A DNA stretch of 64,000 bases from Paractinoplanes maris (GCF_023544465.1 NZ_JALPVL010000002.1:1-64000), one strand, 5' to 3'. Counted from the stretch's first letter, positions 53,277 through 63,316 are shown. The notes: generated from the letters alone by a model not told the origin. Numbers and translations are program-made.

Positions 53277-53840
53277 TCAGTTGGGGGACTCCGCGTCTGC
53301 GGCTCGGACGCTGCTCCACAGCGTGTCGTACCAGCGGTCGGGTGCGGCCGCGGGTTGTTTCCGCCCGGCCTCGGCGGCGGCGCCGGCCGGATCGTTCAGC
53401 ACGACCAGCGGGACCTCGCCCTCGCGCACGTAGAAGAGCTTCTCGCGGGCCTGGGCCCGGAGATACTCCGGGTCCTTCCACTTCTGGAGCTCCTGCGATT
53501 TCTGCGCGATGAGCTGGCGCTCCTCGGCCTGGTCGGCCTCGAGCTGGGTGATCTGCGACTCCTGGGCCAGATAGACCCGGAGCGGGTAGGTGTAGGCCAG
53601 CGCCAGCGCCAGGAAGACGACTATGAGGACCATCGCGCGGCCGGTCAGTGCTCTCGGCCGCGGGGCGGCGGTGCGCTTGGTGGTGGCCCGCGCCGCGTTT
53701 CCGGTACGCCGTTTCCTCTCGACCGGGCCGGTGGTGCGCGTCGTCCTCGTCGTCCTGCGGACCGCGCCGGTGGACCGGGCGCGCGACGTGCCGGGGCGGC
53801 GGGCCGGGCCCGGACCGCTCGGTGCTCGCCGCTGTGTCAC
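53277..53840 (-). CDS. Septum formation initiator (FtsB/DivIC-like)
   Basis: A 187-residue protein: a long Arg/Thr-rich cytoplasmic N-terminus, one TM helix near residues 68-86 (AMVLIVVFLALALAYTYPL), then a coiled coil (QITQLEADQAEERQLIAQKSQELQKW) and the DivIC motif DPEYLRAQAREKLFYVREGE. It belongs to the divisome FtsL-FtsB-FtsQ subcomplex. I prefer the GTG at 53840 because GGAGG lies eight bases upstream; the one at 53858 would include that site. Confidence 0.9.
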   Translation of the reverse strand: MTQRRAPSGPGPARRPGTSRARSTGAVRRTTRTTRTTGPVERKRRTGNAARATTKRTAAPRPRALTGRAMVLIVVFLALALAYTYPLRVYLAQESQITQLEADQAEERQLIAQKSQELQKWKDPEYLRAQAREKLFYVREGEVPLVVLNDPAGAAAEAGRKQPAAAPDRWYDTLWSSVRAADAESPN

Positions 53841-53890
53841 CCCAACCCCCTCCGTCACGTGCCGTGGCGGCCCGCTGTCACACGTGTCGC

Positions 53891-53929
53891 GGCGCCCGCT
53901 GGAAACCTATGCCCGTTCCCGCGGGCGCC
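53891..53929 (-). terminator. Hairpin after eno
   Basis: GGCGCCCGC (53891-53899) and GCGGGCGCC (53921-53929) form a 9-bp stem with a 21-nt loop, 28 bases beyond the eno stop codon and before the divIC gene. No T tract. Confidence 0.55.
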
Positions 53930-53956
53930 ACAACTCCATGATCTAGCGGGTGCTCG

Positions 53957-55261
<1,305 letters not shown>

Positions 55262-55264
55262 TTA

Positions 55265-55299
55265 AGGCTGCAGTTCACTCTCTTGAGGCTGCAGTTCAC
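55265..55299. repeat. Direct repeat in the eno leader
   Basis: AGGCTGCAGTTCAC occurs at 55265-55278 and 55286-55299, 21 bp apart (two helical turns), about 25-60 bp upstream of the eno start codon. Its placement fits an operator for a regulator binding one face of the DNA. Confidence 0.55.
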
Positions 55300-55461
55300 C
55301 GACCGCGACCCTGCGGCCGACCACGGCTCTGAGCGTATCGAGCCGTCGCGGGGTCCGTGCCGCTGCCCTTGGGTTTCCCCTCCGGCGCGAGCCCTTTTCA
55401 CCTCAGATGCGGGGCTTCTTCGCCTCAGATCCGGGGCCTCTTCGCCGATGACGTGGGCACT

Positions 55462-56091
55462 ATGAGCACACCCATGCTTCCCGCTGACGGGTCGTACATC
55501 GAGATGACCTCGTACGGCGAAACGCTGCCCGACGTACGCGTCGTCCAGGCCACCGAGGCGATGTTCACGCTGTCGCTGGCCCTGGACGACCTGCCCCCGG
55601 CCGACTCGGAAGTGACGCTGCGCTGGGCCGCGGCGCCCCGCGGCCGGTACGCCATCGCGGGCACCGTGGCCGCGATCGACGGGAACCGGGTGGAGGTGCG
55701 CTACTCCGGCGAACCCGCCATCGAGCAGAGCCGCGACTACGTGCGCGGGGGCGGCGGTGAGGCGATCGTGCTGCTGCTGCCCGGGCAGGCGGCCGCCGAG
55801 GGGACGATCCACGACCTGAGTGAAGGGTCCGTGCGGGCCCACTTCACGGACGTCGAGATGCAGCCGGGCGACGAGGTCACCCTGCGTATGCAGGTCGGCG
55901 ACGAAGTGGTGGAGTTTCCGGCGCGGGCGGTCAAGGTGAGCTCGGTGCGGCAGCAGATCCCGGTCCGCGGCCCGCTGATCGTCGAACTGGTCGCCGTATT
56001 CACCGCGGCCGACGAGCACCAGGCCCGGATCATTCGGCGATACATCTATTCGCAGCAGATGAAGGCACGCTCCCGGGCGAGCGGGTCATAA
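55462..56091 (+). CDS. PilZ domain protein
   Basis: A 209-residue protein with a PilZ_2-like N-terminal module and a PilZ domain. The c-di-GMP signature is RDYVR (RxxxR) and DLSEGSV, where the final Gly of the usual D/NxSxxG is Ser. It may bind c-di-GMP weakly. ATG at 55462 or GTG at 55453 could be used. The GGDEF-EAL protein in this window is a possible partner in signalling. Confidence 0.82.
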   Translation: MSTPMLPADGSYIEMTSYGETLPDVRVVQATEAMFTLSLALDDLPPADSEVTLRWAAAPRGRYAIAGTVAAIDGNRVEVRYSGEPAIEQSRDYVRGGGGEAIVLLLPGQAAAEGTIHDLSEGSVRAHFTDVEMQPGDEVTLRMQVGDEVVEFPARAVKVSSVRQQIPVRGPLIVELVAVFTAADEHQARIIRRYIYSQQMKARSRASGS

Positions 56092-56133
56092 CTGGTTTGC
56101 CTCCAGTTGCGCGCATGGGCTTAGGTGTCAGGC

Positions 56134-56802
56134 GTGCCCGTTACCCGCCTGACACTCGCCGGCCTGGCCGTCGCGTGCTCGGCGCTGCTCGGCACGGCCG
56201 GCTGCGGCGACCTCGACGAGGCCAGCGCGGCCCCGCTGACCAGCGAAAGCCTGATCACCGAGACGGCTGATCAGCTGGCCGCCGGGTCGGCGCTGACCTA
56301 CTCGGCGAAATACCAGGTGGCGGGCGGCGAGACGGCGACGGTGAGCCGGGCCCAGAGGCCGGCCCGGGCGGCGTACGTCTATCCGGGCGGCCGCCTGATC
56401 ACGACGAACACGGTGACGATCCGCTGTACCGGCTCCTCGTGCACGTCCGACCGGACGGACGCGACGGCCGCGGCCTCGCTCGACCAGGCGCCGCTGGTGT
56501 CCCCCGAGGCCGCCCGCGCGATGCTGGCCGCGGCGGCGCTCGACCCGGCCGTGCAGACCGAGCAGCACGACACGACGATCGCCGGCCGGCACGCCACCTG
56601 CCTGACGCTCGACCAGGTGCACGGCACGCCGGCCCGCCAGTTCGACCTGTGCGTCACCAACGAGGGCGTCCTGGCCAGCTTCGCCGCCACCATCGACGGC
56701 GAGCGCATAGACCAGGCCCTGACCACGTACGCGGACGAGATCCCGCCGAACGCCTTCGTCGTCCCCACCGGCACCAAGCTGACCGACAAGTCCGCGAACT
56801 AG
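56134..56802 (+). CDS. Putative lipoprotein
   Basis: A 222-residue exported protein. Its signal peptide (LTLAGLAVACSALLGTAGC) ends in TAGC, a lipobox-like site with Thr at -3 instead of Leu, so lipidation is likely but not certain. The mature part is Ala/Thr-rich with three paired-looking Cys (RCTGSSCTSD, ATCLTL, DLCVTN); it resembles LppX/LprG-type outer lipoprotein folds only loosely. The GTG at 56134 is chosen; a GTG at 56125 is in frame. Confidence 0.75.
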   Translation: MPVTRLTLAGLAVACSALLGTAGCGDLDEASAAPLTSESLITETADQLAAGSALTYSAKYQVAGGETATVSRAQRPARAAYVYPGGRLITTNTVTIRCTGSSCTSDRTDATAAASLDQAPLVSPEAARAMLAAAALDPAVQTEQHDTTIAGRHATCLTLDQVHGTPARQFDLCVTNEGVLASFAATIDGERIDQALTTYADEIPPNAFVVPTGTKLTDKSAN

Positions 56803-56924
56803 GCGCCCGTACCTCTTACCGGGCCCAGCCGTCCAACGCGCTGTTCCCGCGTTCTCACCCGTCTCCGCTCCGATCCCCCGCCGCACGGGACTCCACCCGG
56901 CCGGGTCTTCTGACGCGACGCGAT

Positions 56925-57158
56925 TCTTGGCTTCGCGCCGGCGACTTCCACCCGGCCAGAATGTCTGATCCGGCGCGAACCTCGGCCTGGCTCCGCGCGT
57001 GCGACTCCGACCCGGATCTCCAATGCGCCCCTCAGCCCGGCTTCACGCGGCGACACCAACCGAATTCCGATGCGCCCCAACCTCAGCCCGGCTTCAGGCG
57101 TGCGACACGAACCGGATTTCTGACGCGCCGCGAACCTCAGCCCGGCTTGGCGCGACTG
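56925..57158. repeat. Degenerate tandem array, 51-60-bp period
   Basis: Five diverged units run from about 56925 to 57158, each containing a GAACCTCAGCCCGGCTTC-type core followed by a GCGAC...CCGG..TCTGACGC half. Boundaries near 56925, 56985, 57036, 57087 and 57141 give periods of 60, 51, 51 and 54. It fills the gap between the lipoprotein and the sigma factor genes; a frame through it lacks a ribosome site. Confidence 0.7.
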
Positions 57159-57331
57159 AGGAGGGCAGGAGGTGCCCGCGTTCCGCAGTGGCGATCGTCG
57201 GTGCGCGGGTGACCCGGCTCGCCGCGACGGTGACCCGGGGCGGTTGGGCGGCAGCGGGACCGCGGGCTCGAGTGGGGGGATGGTGCGCTGGTGAATCTTC
57301 GGTGGCGGGGGCGGCTCGGGCGGGGTGGCGG
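57159..57331 (+). other. Upstream region of sigma factor
   Basis: The 173 bases before the sigma factor gene show no recognisable promoter box or ORF. GGAGGGCAGGAGG at 57159-57171 is a strong ribosome-site-like sequence followed by no clear start. Confidence 0.4.
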
Positions 57332-57844
57332 ATGAGCGACGAACTGGTGGTGGTGCGGTGCCAGCTCGGTGAGCGGGAGGCCTTCGCGGAGTTGGTGACG
57401 GCGTGGCACGGGCGGGTGGAGCGCTACGTCGGGCGGATGCTCGGGCGGGCCGACGACGATGTGGTGCAAGAGGTGTGGCTGGCGGTTGTCCGAGGGCTGC
57501 CCCGGTTGCGGCAGCCGGATCGGTTCGCGCCCTGGCTGTTCGCGATCGCCCGGCGCGCGGTGATGAACCGGCTGCGGGACGCGTACGCCGCACCCGAGCC
57601 GGCGGCGCCCGACGACCAGCCGGACGAGGCGTCGGCCGTGGTCGACCGGGAGCTGATCGCCGGGGCGCTGGCCGCACTACCGGCTCGGGAGCGGGAAGTG
57701 CTGCTGCTGTTTCATCTCGAGGACCTGCCGCTCGACGCGTGCGCGCAGATCTGCGCCGTCCCGGTCGGCACCGTCAAGTCGCGGCTCAACCGGGGACGGC
57801 GGTTGCTGCGCGAAGAGCTGCTGCGAAAGGGGTACGAGGCATGA
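57332..57844 (+). CDS. ECF-type RNA polymerase sigma factor
   Basis: A 170-residue sigma-70 family protein: region 2 (FAELVTAWHGRVERYVGRMLGRADDDVVQEVWLAVVRGLPRLR with the FAPWLFAIARR tail) and region 4 (LPAREREVLLLFHLEDLPLDACAQICAVPVGTVKSRLNRGRRLL), with a short acidic linker. Coupled to the next gene by ATGA. Start ATG at 57332 after GGGTGGCGG. Probably works with the downstream membrane protein as regulator. Confidence 0.93.
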   Translation: MSDELVVVRCQLGEREAFAELVTAWHGRVERYVGRMLGRADDDVVQEVWLAVVRGLPRLRQPDRFAPWLFAIARRAVMNRLRDAYAAPEPAAPDDQPDEASAVVDRELIAGALAALPAREREVLLLFHLEDLPLDACAQICAVPVGTVKSRLNRGRRLLREELLRKGYEA

Positions 57845-58281
57845 CTCCGGAGGATGTGCTCGGCCGTCTCGGTGCGCCGCTGTCATTGCGCAGGCGTATC
57901 GCGTACGTCGGGGTGGCCTTTCTCGGACTGGTCGGCGCCGCGCTGATCGGGGTGCTGTGGGCGACCGAGCCGGGACTACCCGCGCGGACGCAGGTGTCGT
58001 TCGCCGTCCTGGTCGCCATCGGAGCCGGCTGGGCGGCCTTCGGCGGCTGGGCGATCACCCGGCGGACGCCGCTTTTCGCCCGCGACCGGGTGGTGGCGGG
58101 CTGGCTCGGACTGGTGGCGTGGACCGTCTTCACGGTCGGCTCCATGGTGGTCGCCCCGGCGGTGCCGGCCTGGCTGATCGTGCTGGTGGCACTACTGGGC
58201 GCCACCGCCGCGGCCAACCTCACACACGCGATCCGAACCCGCGCCGCGCTCCTGCGCCGCAAGTCCGAACTCGGCGGTTAG
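57841..58281 (+). CDS. Four-helix membrane protein, possible sigma-factor partner
   Basis: A 146-residue protein with four hydrophobic helices (residues about 20-42, 52-72, 86-106, 110-130) and basic termini. Its ATG overlaps the sigma stop codon. It has no zinc-anti-sigma or RskA motif, so an anti-sigma role rests on position only. Its last codons and stop lie inside the first unit of the downstream 49-bp array. Confidence 0.75.
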   Translation: MTPEDVLGRLGAPLSLRRRIAYVGVAFLGLVGAALIGVLWATEPGLPARTQVSFAVLVAIGAGWAAFGGWAITRRTPLFARDRVVAGWLGLVAWTVFTVGSMVVAPAVPAWLIVLVALLGATAAANLTHAIRTRAALLRRKSELGG

Positions 58282-58618
58282 GGCCCATCCCAACGACCGC
58301 ACAAAAGCTGCGCCACAAGCCCGAAACCGGCGGTCAACGCCCATCCCGCACGACAGCCGCACCACAAGCCCGAAACCGGCGGTCAGCGCCCGTCCCGCAC
58401 GGCAGCTGCACCACAAGCCCGAAACCGGCGGTGAGCGCCCGTCCCGCACGACAGCTGTACGACAAGCCGGAACGGGGTTGCGCCCGTGCTGTTCACCGCA
58501 CGGCCGCCGCACCACAAATCCGAAACCGACGGTCAGCGCTCGGCCGACCAATACGCCAAAGCTGTCTCACAAGCGCGCACTCGGCTGATAGGGGCTGTCT
58601 GAACGACCGCGCGGGAGT
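58254..58618. repeat. Tandem 49-bp array including a gene 3' end
   Basis: Seven units: 58254-58309, 58310-58358, 58359-58407, 58408-58456, 58457-58508, 58509-58563 and 58564-58618. Units 2-4 are exactly 49 bp and nearly identical, built on CACAAGCCCGAAACCGGCGG. The first unit contains the end of the membrane-protein gene (its CGCAAGTCCGAACTCGGCGG and stop), so the array seems to have grown out of the gene's 3' end. Confidence 0.85.
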
Positions 58619-58707
58619 CAGGCGGTCGGGCCGCGTGAGAGGACGGGAGGGCGCGGGGTCGGTGTCGCGGCGGCCGGTGGCTGCCCTCGGAGAGGTGTTG
58701 GGGGTGC

Positions 58708-59665
58708 TCACAGCAGTGTCGCGAGGAGGGGGCGTAGGTGGTGGGCTCGGTGGCGTTGCCAAGGGCGCAGGGTGGGGTGGCCGGGTGGGGCGGGGAGCGT
58801 TGAGCGGTAGCGCCACATGCCGGACAGGGCGGCCACGAAACCGGGGGCTTCGGCGGGGAGGGGCTCGAGGACGGCGGTGGCTGCTTGGAGGGCTGCGGCT
58901 GGGCCGTCGCGGTGACCGGCGCCGGCGACGTCGGCGGCCAGGCGGGCTCGGTCGAGCCAGCCGGCGCCGGCGCAGGCGAAGCTCCACGACGAGGGTCGCG
59001 CGGCCGGCGCGCACGTCGACGATGGCGTTGTCCGCTCGGATGTCCTGGTGTACGAGCGTGGTGCCGGTGGTCCAATGCGGCCAGCCGGCGGCGAGACGGG
59101 CCAGCTGTGGGGCGTGCGTCCGCTCCCACGGATCGAGCAGGGCGGGATCGCCGTCGGTCAGCCGTTGCCAGCCGTCGAGGTCGGTGAGGAGGTCGCCGAT
59201 CGGTGGGAGCGAGGCGGGGGCGGTCAGCGAACCGGTCTGCTCGCAGGCCGCGGTGACCAGGCCGATGCTGTCGCCCGTCCAGGGCGGACCGGCCGGGGCG
59301 CCGTCGGCGAGCGACATCACCAGGGCACACCAGTCGGCGGTCTCGACCGAGCCGATCAGCGTCGGCGCGGGCGCCGCCGAGGGCATCGCGGCGAGAGCGG
59401 CCGCTTCCTGCCGGTAGAACCGGTGGGAAGCATCACTCGCCGCCCGCGACACCGCTTTGACGAAGACCTGCCGTCCGCCGGCCAGCCGCAGGACCGCGGC
59501 CGGGCCCGGCGACATCCCACCATGCACGTCCCGGCTGCCCACCACGGTGGATCCGCACAGCTGGGCAACTGCGCGCCGCAGGGGCACGGGCGCACCCCGC
59601 CACGACGGCCGCACCGCGAACGACCCGCCCGCTACCCCTGACCCGGCGGAGGAGCCGCGAGTCAT
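58708..59665 (-). pseudogene. Frameshifted aminoglycoside phosphotransferase-like gene
   Basis: Translating from ATG 59665 gives an APH/choline-kinase-like start with TTLVHQDIRADNAIVDV (the HxDxxxxN catalytic loop). About 58985-58990 the frame is lost: the expected LVVDWSFA continues only if two bases are restored (GTCGTGGAGC for a GTCGACTGGAGC-type sequence). Past this point the second frame carries a normal-looking C-terminus to the TGA at 58708 (LDRARLAADVAGAG, WRYRSTLPAPPGHP). The Asp of the DxD/DFG-like metal site is lost at the break. Either a pseudogene or a sequencing error. Confidence 0.75.
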
Positions 59666-59673
59666 CGCGGCGG

Positions 59674-61290
59674 TCAGACGCCGAGGAGCGTGCGCAGGTG
59701 GCGCGGGGGTGGGGAGCCGTGGGCGAGCATGGCGTCGTGCCAGGCCTTGGGGGTGGCGCCGAACGGGCGGGCGGCGGCGATGGCGGCGACCTCGGTGTAG
59801 CCGACGAAATACGTGGAGAGCTGGGTGGAGGTGAGCAGGGCCCGGCGCCACTTGCCGGTGGCCTCGCCCTCCTCCTGGAAGCCGGCCCCGGTCATCAACG
59901 CCATGGCGTCCTGCTCCTGGAGGTCCTCGCAGTGCACCAGCTGGTCGATGATGGCGTTGAGGCTCATCCGCAGCTGCATCTTGAGCTGCTGAAGGCGTAC
60001 GGGAAGGCCGCCGAAACCCAGGTCGGCCATCGCCTCCTCGGCGTAGACGGCCCAGCCCTCGACGAACGGGCCGGACCAGCCCAGGGCCCGCACACGGGTC
60101 GCGGAGCGGAAGCGGCGGCTGTGGGCGAGCTGGAGGAAGTGGCCGGGCATCGCCTCGTGGATCGTGAGGTTGCGCAGCATGTAGTTGTTGTATTCGCGGT
60201 AGAACGACTCGACGCGCTCCGGGGACCAGTCGGCCGGGGCCGGCGCGATGCAATAGAACGTGGGCACGTCGGCCGTCTCGAGCGGGCCGGGCGGGTCGCA
60301 ATAGGCCACGGCCACGCCCCGGGCGAACTCGGGCATCTCCTCGATGACGCACGGGTCGTCGAGCAGGGTGACGACGTCGTGCTTACGGACGAACTCGGTC
60401 GCCTCCTCCATCGTGGCCTTGGCCAGGTCGACGATGGTGTCGTCGGACGGGTGCTGAGCGCCCAGTGAATCGAGGGCCCGGCGGACTGTCTCATCGGTGG
60501 CGGGGGCGCCGGTCAGCTCGGCGGCGGCCTCGCGCAGCCGCTCGCCGATGCGGTCGACATTGGCCCTGGCCCGGGACAGCACCTCGGCGGCGGGCAGCTC
60601 GGTGTCGAGCGTGTGCCAGAGACGGGCCTCCCACAGGCGCCGGCCGAGCCGCGGGTCGCGGCCGGGCTCGCCGCTGTCGACCGAGGCCCGCAGCCAGCCG
60701 TCGAACTCGGCCAGCGCGGCCAGGGCGGCCGACGACGACTGCTCGATGACGGAGTGCAGGGCGGGCTCCTGCGCCACGAGCGCGGGCAGCTCGTCACGGA
60801 TCAACGCGGCCGTGCCGGCGAACTGGCCGATCGCCGTCTCGGCGTGGATGCGCGGCACGTCTCGCAGCACCGCCCGGGCGGTGGCCAGCGCGTCGGGGAT
60901 GGCGGCGAGGCGGCCGGCCAGGCTGGACAGCCGCTCCTCGGCCGGAGCGAACTGGCGGGAGATCAATGCGTGCAGCAGCGGGCCGGGATTGTGCTCGAGC
61001 GGATTCCACTCGTGCTCGCGCACGTCGCTCAGCTCGAACAGGCCGCGCTCGGCGATGGCGCTGAGCATGGCGTGGTCGACCTGCTCCTCGGGGGCGAGCG
61101 CGTCGGTGTCGACACCCGAGAGCGCGTCGGTCGCGTCGCGCAGCATGGCCAGGCGGGCCTGGGCGGCGGCGGGCGACAGGTCGGGCAGGCGATCGTCGAA
61201 CCGGTGGTCACCGGTGTAGGTGGCCAGCCCGGGCTCACTCTCCAGGATGGCGTCGACGATGCTCTCGGCGAGCGGTACGAACTCAGGCAT
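59674..61290 (-). CDS. DUF885 putative zinc metallopeptidase
   Basis: A 538-residue DUF885 protein with the HExxH-like zinc motif HEAMPGHFLQLAHS near residue 378 and a downstream FVEGWAVYAEEAMADLG Glu block. Family members resemble PrlC/oligopeptidase folds. Starting at ATG 61290, seven bases after TAACTT (61303 to 61298), consistent with a leaderless start. It follows mazG on the same strand with overlap of promoter and stop codon. Confidence 0.87.
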   Translation of the reverse strand: MPEFVPLAESIVDAILESEPGLATYTGDHRFDDRLPDLSPAAAQARLAMLRDATDALSGVDTDALAPEEQVDHAMLSAIAERGLFELSDVREHEWNPLEHNPGPLLHALISRQFAPAEERLSSLAGRLAAIPDALATARAVLRDVPRIHAETAIGQFAGTAALIRDELPALVAQEPALHSVIEQSSSAALAALAEFDGWLRASVDSGEPGRDPRLGRRLWEARLWHTLDTELPAAEVLSRARANVDRIGERLREAAAELTGAPATDETVRRALDSLGAQHPSDDTIVDLAKATMEEATEFVRKHDVVTLLDDPCVIEEMPEFARGVAVAYCDPPGPLETADVPTFYCIAPAPADWSPERVESFYREYNNYMLRNLTIHEAMPGHFLQLAHSRRFRSATRVRALGWSGPFVEGWAVYAEEAMADLGFGGLPVRLQQLKMQLRMSLNAIIDQLVHCEDLQEQDAMALMTGAGFQEEGEATGKWRRALLTSTQLSTYFVGYTEVAAIAAARPFGATPKAWHDAMLAHGSPPPRHLRTLLGV

Positions 61291-61297
61291 GCCGTGA

Positions 61298-61303
61298 AAG
61301 TTA
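61298..61303 (-). promoter_or_regulatory. -10 box of DUF885 gene
   Basis: TAACTT on the minus strand lies seven bases before the ATG at 61290 and shares bases with the mazG stop codon (61301-61303). Confidence 0.5.
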
Positions 61304-62350
61304 CTCGGCCCCACCGACATTTTTCCGCTCCTCGGCCCGCACGTCCTCCGCGTACTCCAGTGCCGCGCGGCGAAGCTCCTGCTCGGCGTCCTCGTCGCCG
61401 GCGCGCGCCTCGGCCACGATCCGGAGCAGTCGCGCTCCGATACCGGGACCGTCGGGAAGGCGTACGTCGAGACCGGCTCGATGCGTACGCTGAAGGATCT
61501 TGGCTGCCAGGGCGAGAGCCGGCTGACTCGTCGCGATGCCGTCGAGCACCGAATCGCGGGACTTCTCGGCCTTCTTGATGCGGTCCCAGTTCTCGGTGAT
61601 CTCCTCGATGTCGGCGACCTCGGTCCCGGCGAAGACGTGCGGGTTGCGCCGCACCATCTTGTCGACCAGGCCGCCGGCCACGTCGTCGACCGTCCAGGCT
61701 TCGTCCTCGCCCAGTTCCTCGGCGAGCCGCGCGTGCAGCACGATCTGCAGCAGCACGTCGCCCAGTTCCTCGCGCAAGGCGTCGGTGTCGCCGGCCTCGA
61801 TCGCGTCGTAGGCCTCGTAGCTCTCCTCGAGCAGGTAGGGGGCGAGGGTGCGGTGGGTCTGCGCCCGCTTCCAGGGGTCGCCGCCGGGCGAGACGAGGCG
61901 GTCCATCACCGCGACGGCGTCGAGGAGGCGGGCGCCGGGCGGGTCCCACGAGCCGTACATCAGCTCGAGCTCGGCCAGGGCGGGCTCGCGCGCCAGGCGC
62001 AGGCCGAGAGTGCGGGCGAAGCTCTCGTCACCGGCCGGGCCGGCCAGCCAGACGACCGCGGCGTCGCCGCTTCCCGCCGCGCTGTGGCCCGGTTCGCTGG
62101 CGCCCGGTTCGCTGGTGCGCGGCTCGCTGGTGCGCGGCTCGCTGGCGGCTTTGGTCAGCTCGGCCAGCAGGCGCTCGGGGTCGCTGTCGATCACGGTGAC
62201 TGGTACGCCGCTGCTGCGCAGGGCCGCGGTCTGCTCGGACTCGGCGGCGGTGAAGACCGGGTGGGCCCGCAGAACGTCCCACGCGGCGGCGGTGAGCAGG
62301 CCCGCGGGCAGGCGGGGCGAGGTGACGAGCAGAACGATCCGAGCGGTCAT
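61301..62350 (-). CDS. mazG: Nucleoside triphosphate pyrophosphohydrolase
   Basis: A 349-residue MazG-type protein. Residues about 110-330 carry the MazG core with RLVSPGGDPWKRAQTHRTLAPYLLEESYEAYDAIEAGD and LREELGDVLLQIVLHA, the metal-binding EExxE/ExxD arrangement. The first 100 residues are an actinobacterial tetrapyrrole-methylase-remnant-like extension. A 15-bp tandem repeat near 62091-62148 encodes SEPxT repeats in it. Two starts (62359 or 62350) are close; ATG 62350 is chosen. Role: hydrolysis of abnormal NTPs. Confidence 0.92.
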   Translation of the reverse strand: MTARIVLLVTSPRLPAGLLTAAAWDVLRAHPVFTAAESEQTAALRSSGVPVTVIDSDPERLLAELTKAASEPRTSEPRTSEPGASEPGHSAAGSGDAAVVWLAGPAGDESFARTLGLRLAREPALAELELMYGSWDPPGARLLDAVAVMDRLVSPGGDPWKRAQTHRTLAPYLLEESYEAYDAIEAGDTDALREELGDVLLQIVLHARLAEELGEDEAWTVDDVAGGLVDKMVRRNPHVFAGTEVADIEEITENWDRIKKAEKSRDSVLDGIATSQPALALAAKILQRTHRAGLDVRLPDGPGIGARLLRIVAEARAGDEDAEQELRRAALEYAEDVRAEERKNVGGAE

Positions 62351-62463
62351 GGTCGCCACTGTGCCAGCTCGTTTTTTCGGCCCGTGCGCCGCCGCCTCCC
62401 CCGCCCGCCCAGGGAAGGGAGAGGTGGGGCCACACTACTGGCTGTCAAGCGGGTGGGGCCGGG

Positions 62464-62484
62464 TTATCCACAGGCTGTGGATGA
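62464..62484. promoter_or_regulatory. Inverted pair of DnaA-box-like motifs
   Basis: TTATCCACA (62464-62472) and TGTGGATGA (62476-62484) face each other, separated by three bases, in the gap between the lipoprotein stop and mazG. The first is a perfect 9-mer. Confidence 0.5.
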
Positions 62485-62488
62485 GTGG

Positions 62489-63238
62489 TCAGGAGACGTC
62501 GGTGACCGGGTTGCTGCCGGTGGTCTGGCCGAGCGGGACGGTCACCAGGGGGCGGAGCGCGCCGTTCTGCGTCTGGAACTCCAGGACCGGGATGCCGAGG
62601 GGCTGGTAGCGCGGGTTCACCGTGATCTTCATGCCCTCGGTGGTCTCGGCGACCTCCTTGCGGACCGCGGCGGCCGTCTTGACCAGGGCCAGGTTCTCGG
62701 CCGGGAGCTGGGTCTTGAACTGGTCGAACGTGGTGTCGGCGGGCACCTCTTGGGCCGACACGAGCACGTCGAAGACCTCGCGCAGGTCGTCGTCGGACGG
62801 GTTCGCCGCGCCGGCCTGCACCTTGGTGCGCAGGGCGCGGATCAGCGCATCCGACTCGGCGTAGAGGCGCACGTATTCCGCGTCCTGGGGCAGCCGCAGC
62901 TGGGTCGCGTAGTCGCCCAGCGGCAGCTCGGCGGGCAGGCTCACCGCCTCGCGCCGGGCCACCTCGGTCAGCACGTCGCGGCTGACCAGCGTGCGGACCA
63001 CGTCGGTGCGGGTGATCGTCAGGGCGGCGGGGGGCGCGCTCGCCTCGGGCTGCTCGGCGGCCGCGGACTGCACCGCCGTGGAAGCGTTGTCCCAGACCTC
63101 CTGCACGCGCGCCTCGGTCACCCGGGTGCTGTCGCCGATGTAGGCGGCCACGGACGGCTCGGACCGGCAGGCGGAGAGTCCGCCCACGGCCAGGGACGCA
63201 ACGACGACGATGGATGCGAGTCGGCGAGCATGCTGCAT
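62489..63238 (-). CDS. SurA-like lipoprotein
   Basis: A 249-residue lipoprotein: signal peptide with lipobox LSAC (residues about 19-24), then a SurA N-terminal-like helical domain (AYIGDSTRVTEARVQEVWDN) and a C-terminal region without a clear PPIase domain. Predicted periplasmic/cell-envelope chaperone. ATG at 63238. In M. tuberculosis the corresponding region between mfd and eno has mazG and a lipoprotein (LpqU), though family identity is not certain. Confidence 0.83.
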   Translation of the reverse strand: MQHARRLASIVVVASLAVGGLSACRSEPSVAAYIGDSTRVTEARVQEVWDNASTAVQSAAAEQPEASAPPAALTITRTDVVRTLVSRDVLTEVARREAVSLPAELPLGDYATQLRLPQDAEYVRLYAESDALIRALRTKVQAGAANPSDDDLREVFDVLVSAQEVPADTTFDQFKTQLPAENLALVKTAAAVRKEVAETTEGMKITVNPRYQPLGIPVLEFQTQNGALRPLVTVPLGQTTGSNPVTDVS

Positions 63239-63316
63239 GGGGTCGACTCTCTCACGTCGGTTATGACCCAAGTCACCCGGCCCCGCGAGAAGAGGATCAC
63301 ATCACGCCGGCCGGTG

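Noticed and set aside
56999..57331. Longer N-terminus for the sigma factor through the 51-60-bp array
   Set aside because: The added residues come from degenerate repeats, and the sigma fold begins at MSDELVVV (57332).
58192..58551. Minus-strand frame with repeated LTVGFGFVV and LTAGFGLVV-like segments
   Set aside because: The repeats simply reflect the 49-bp DNA array; no start signal is present.
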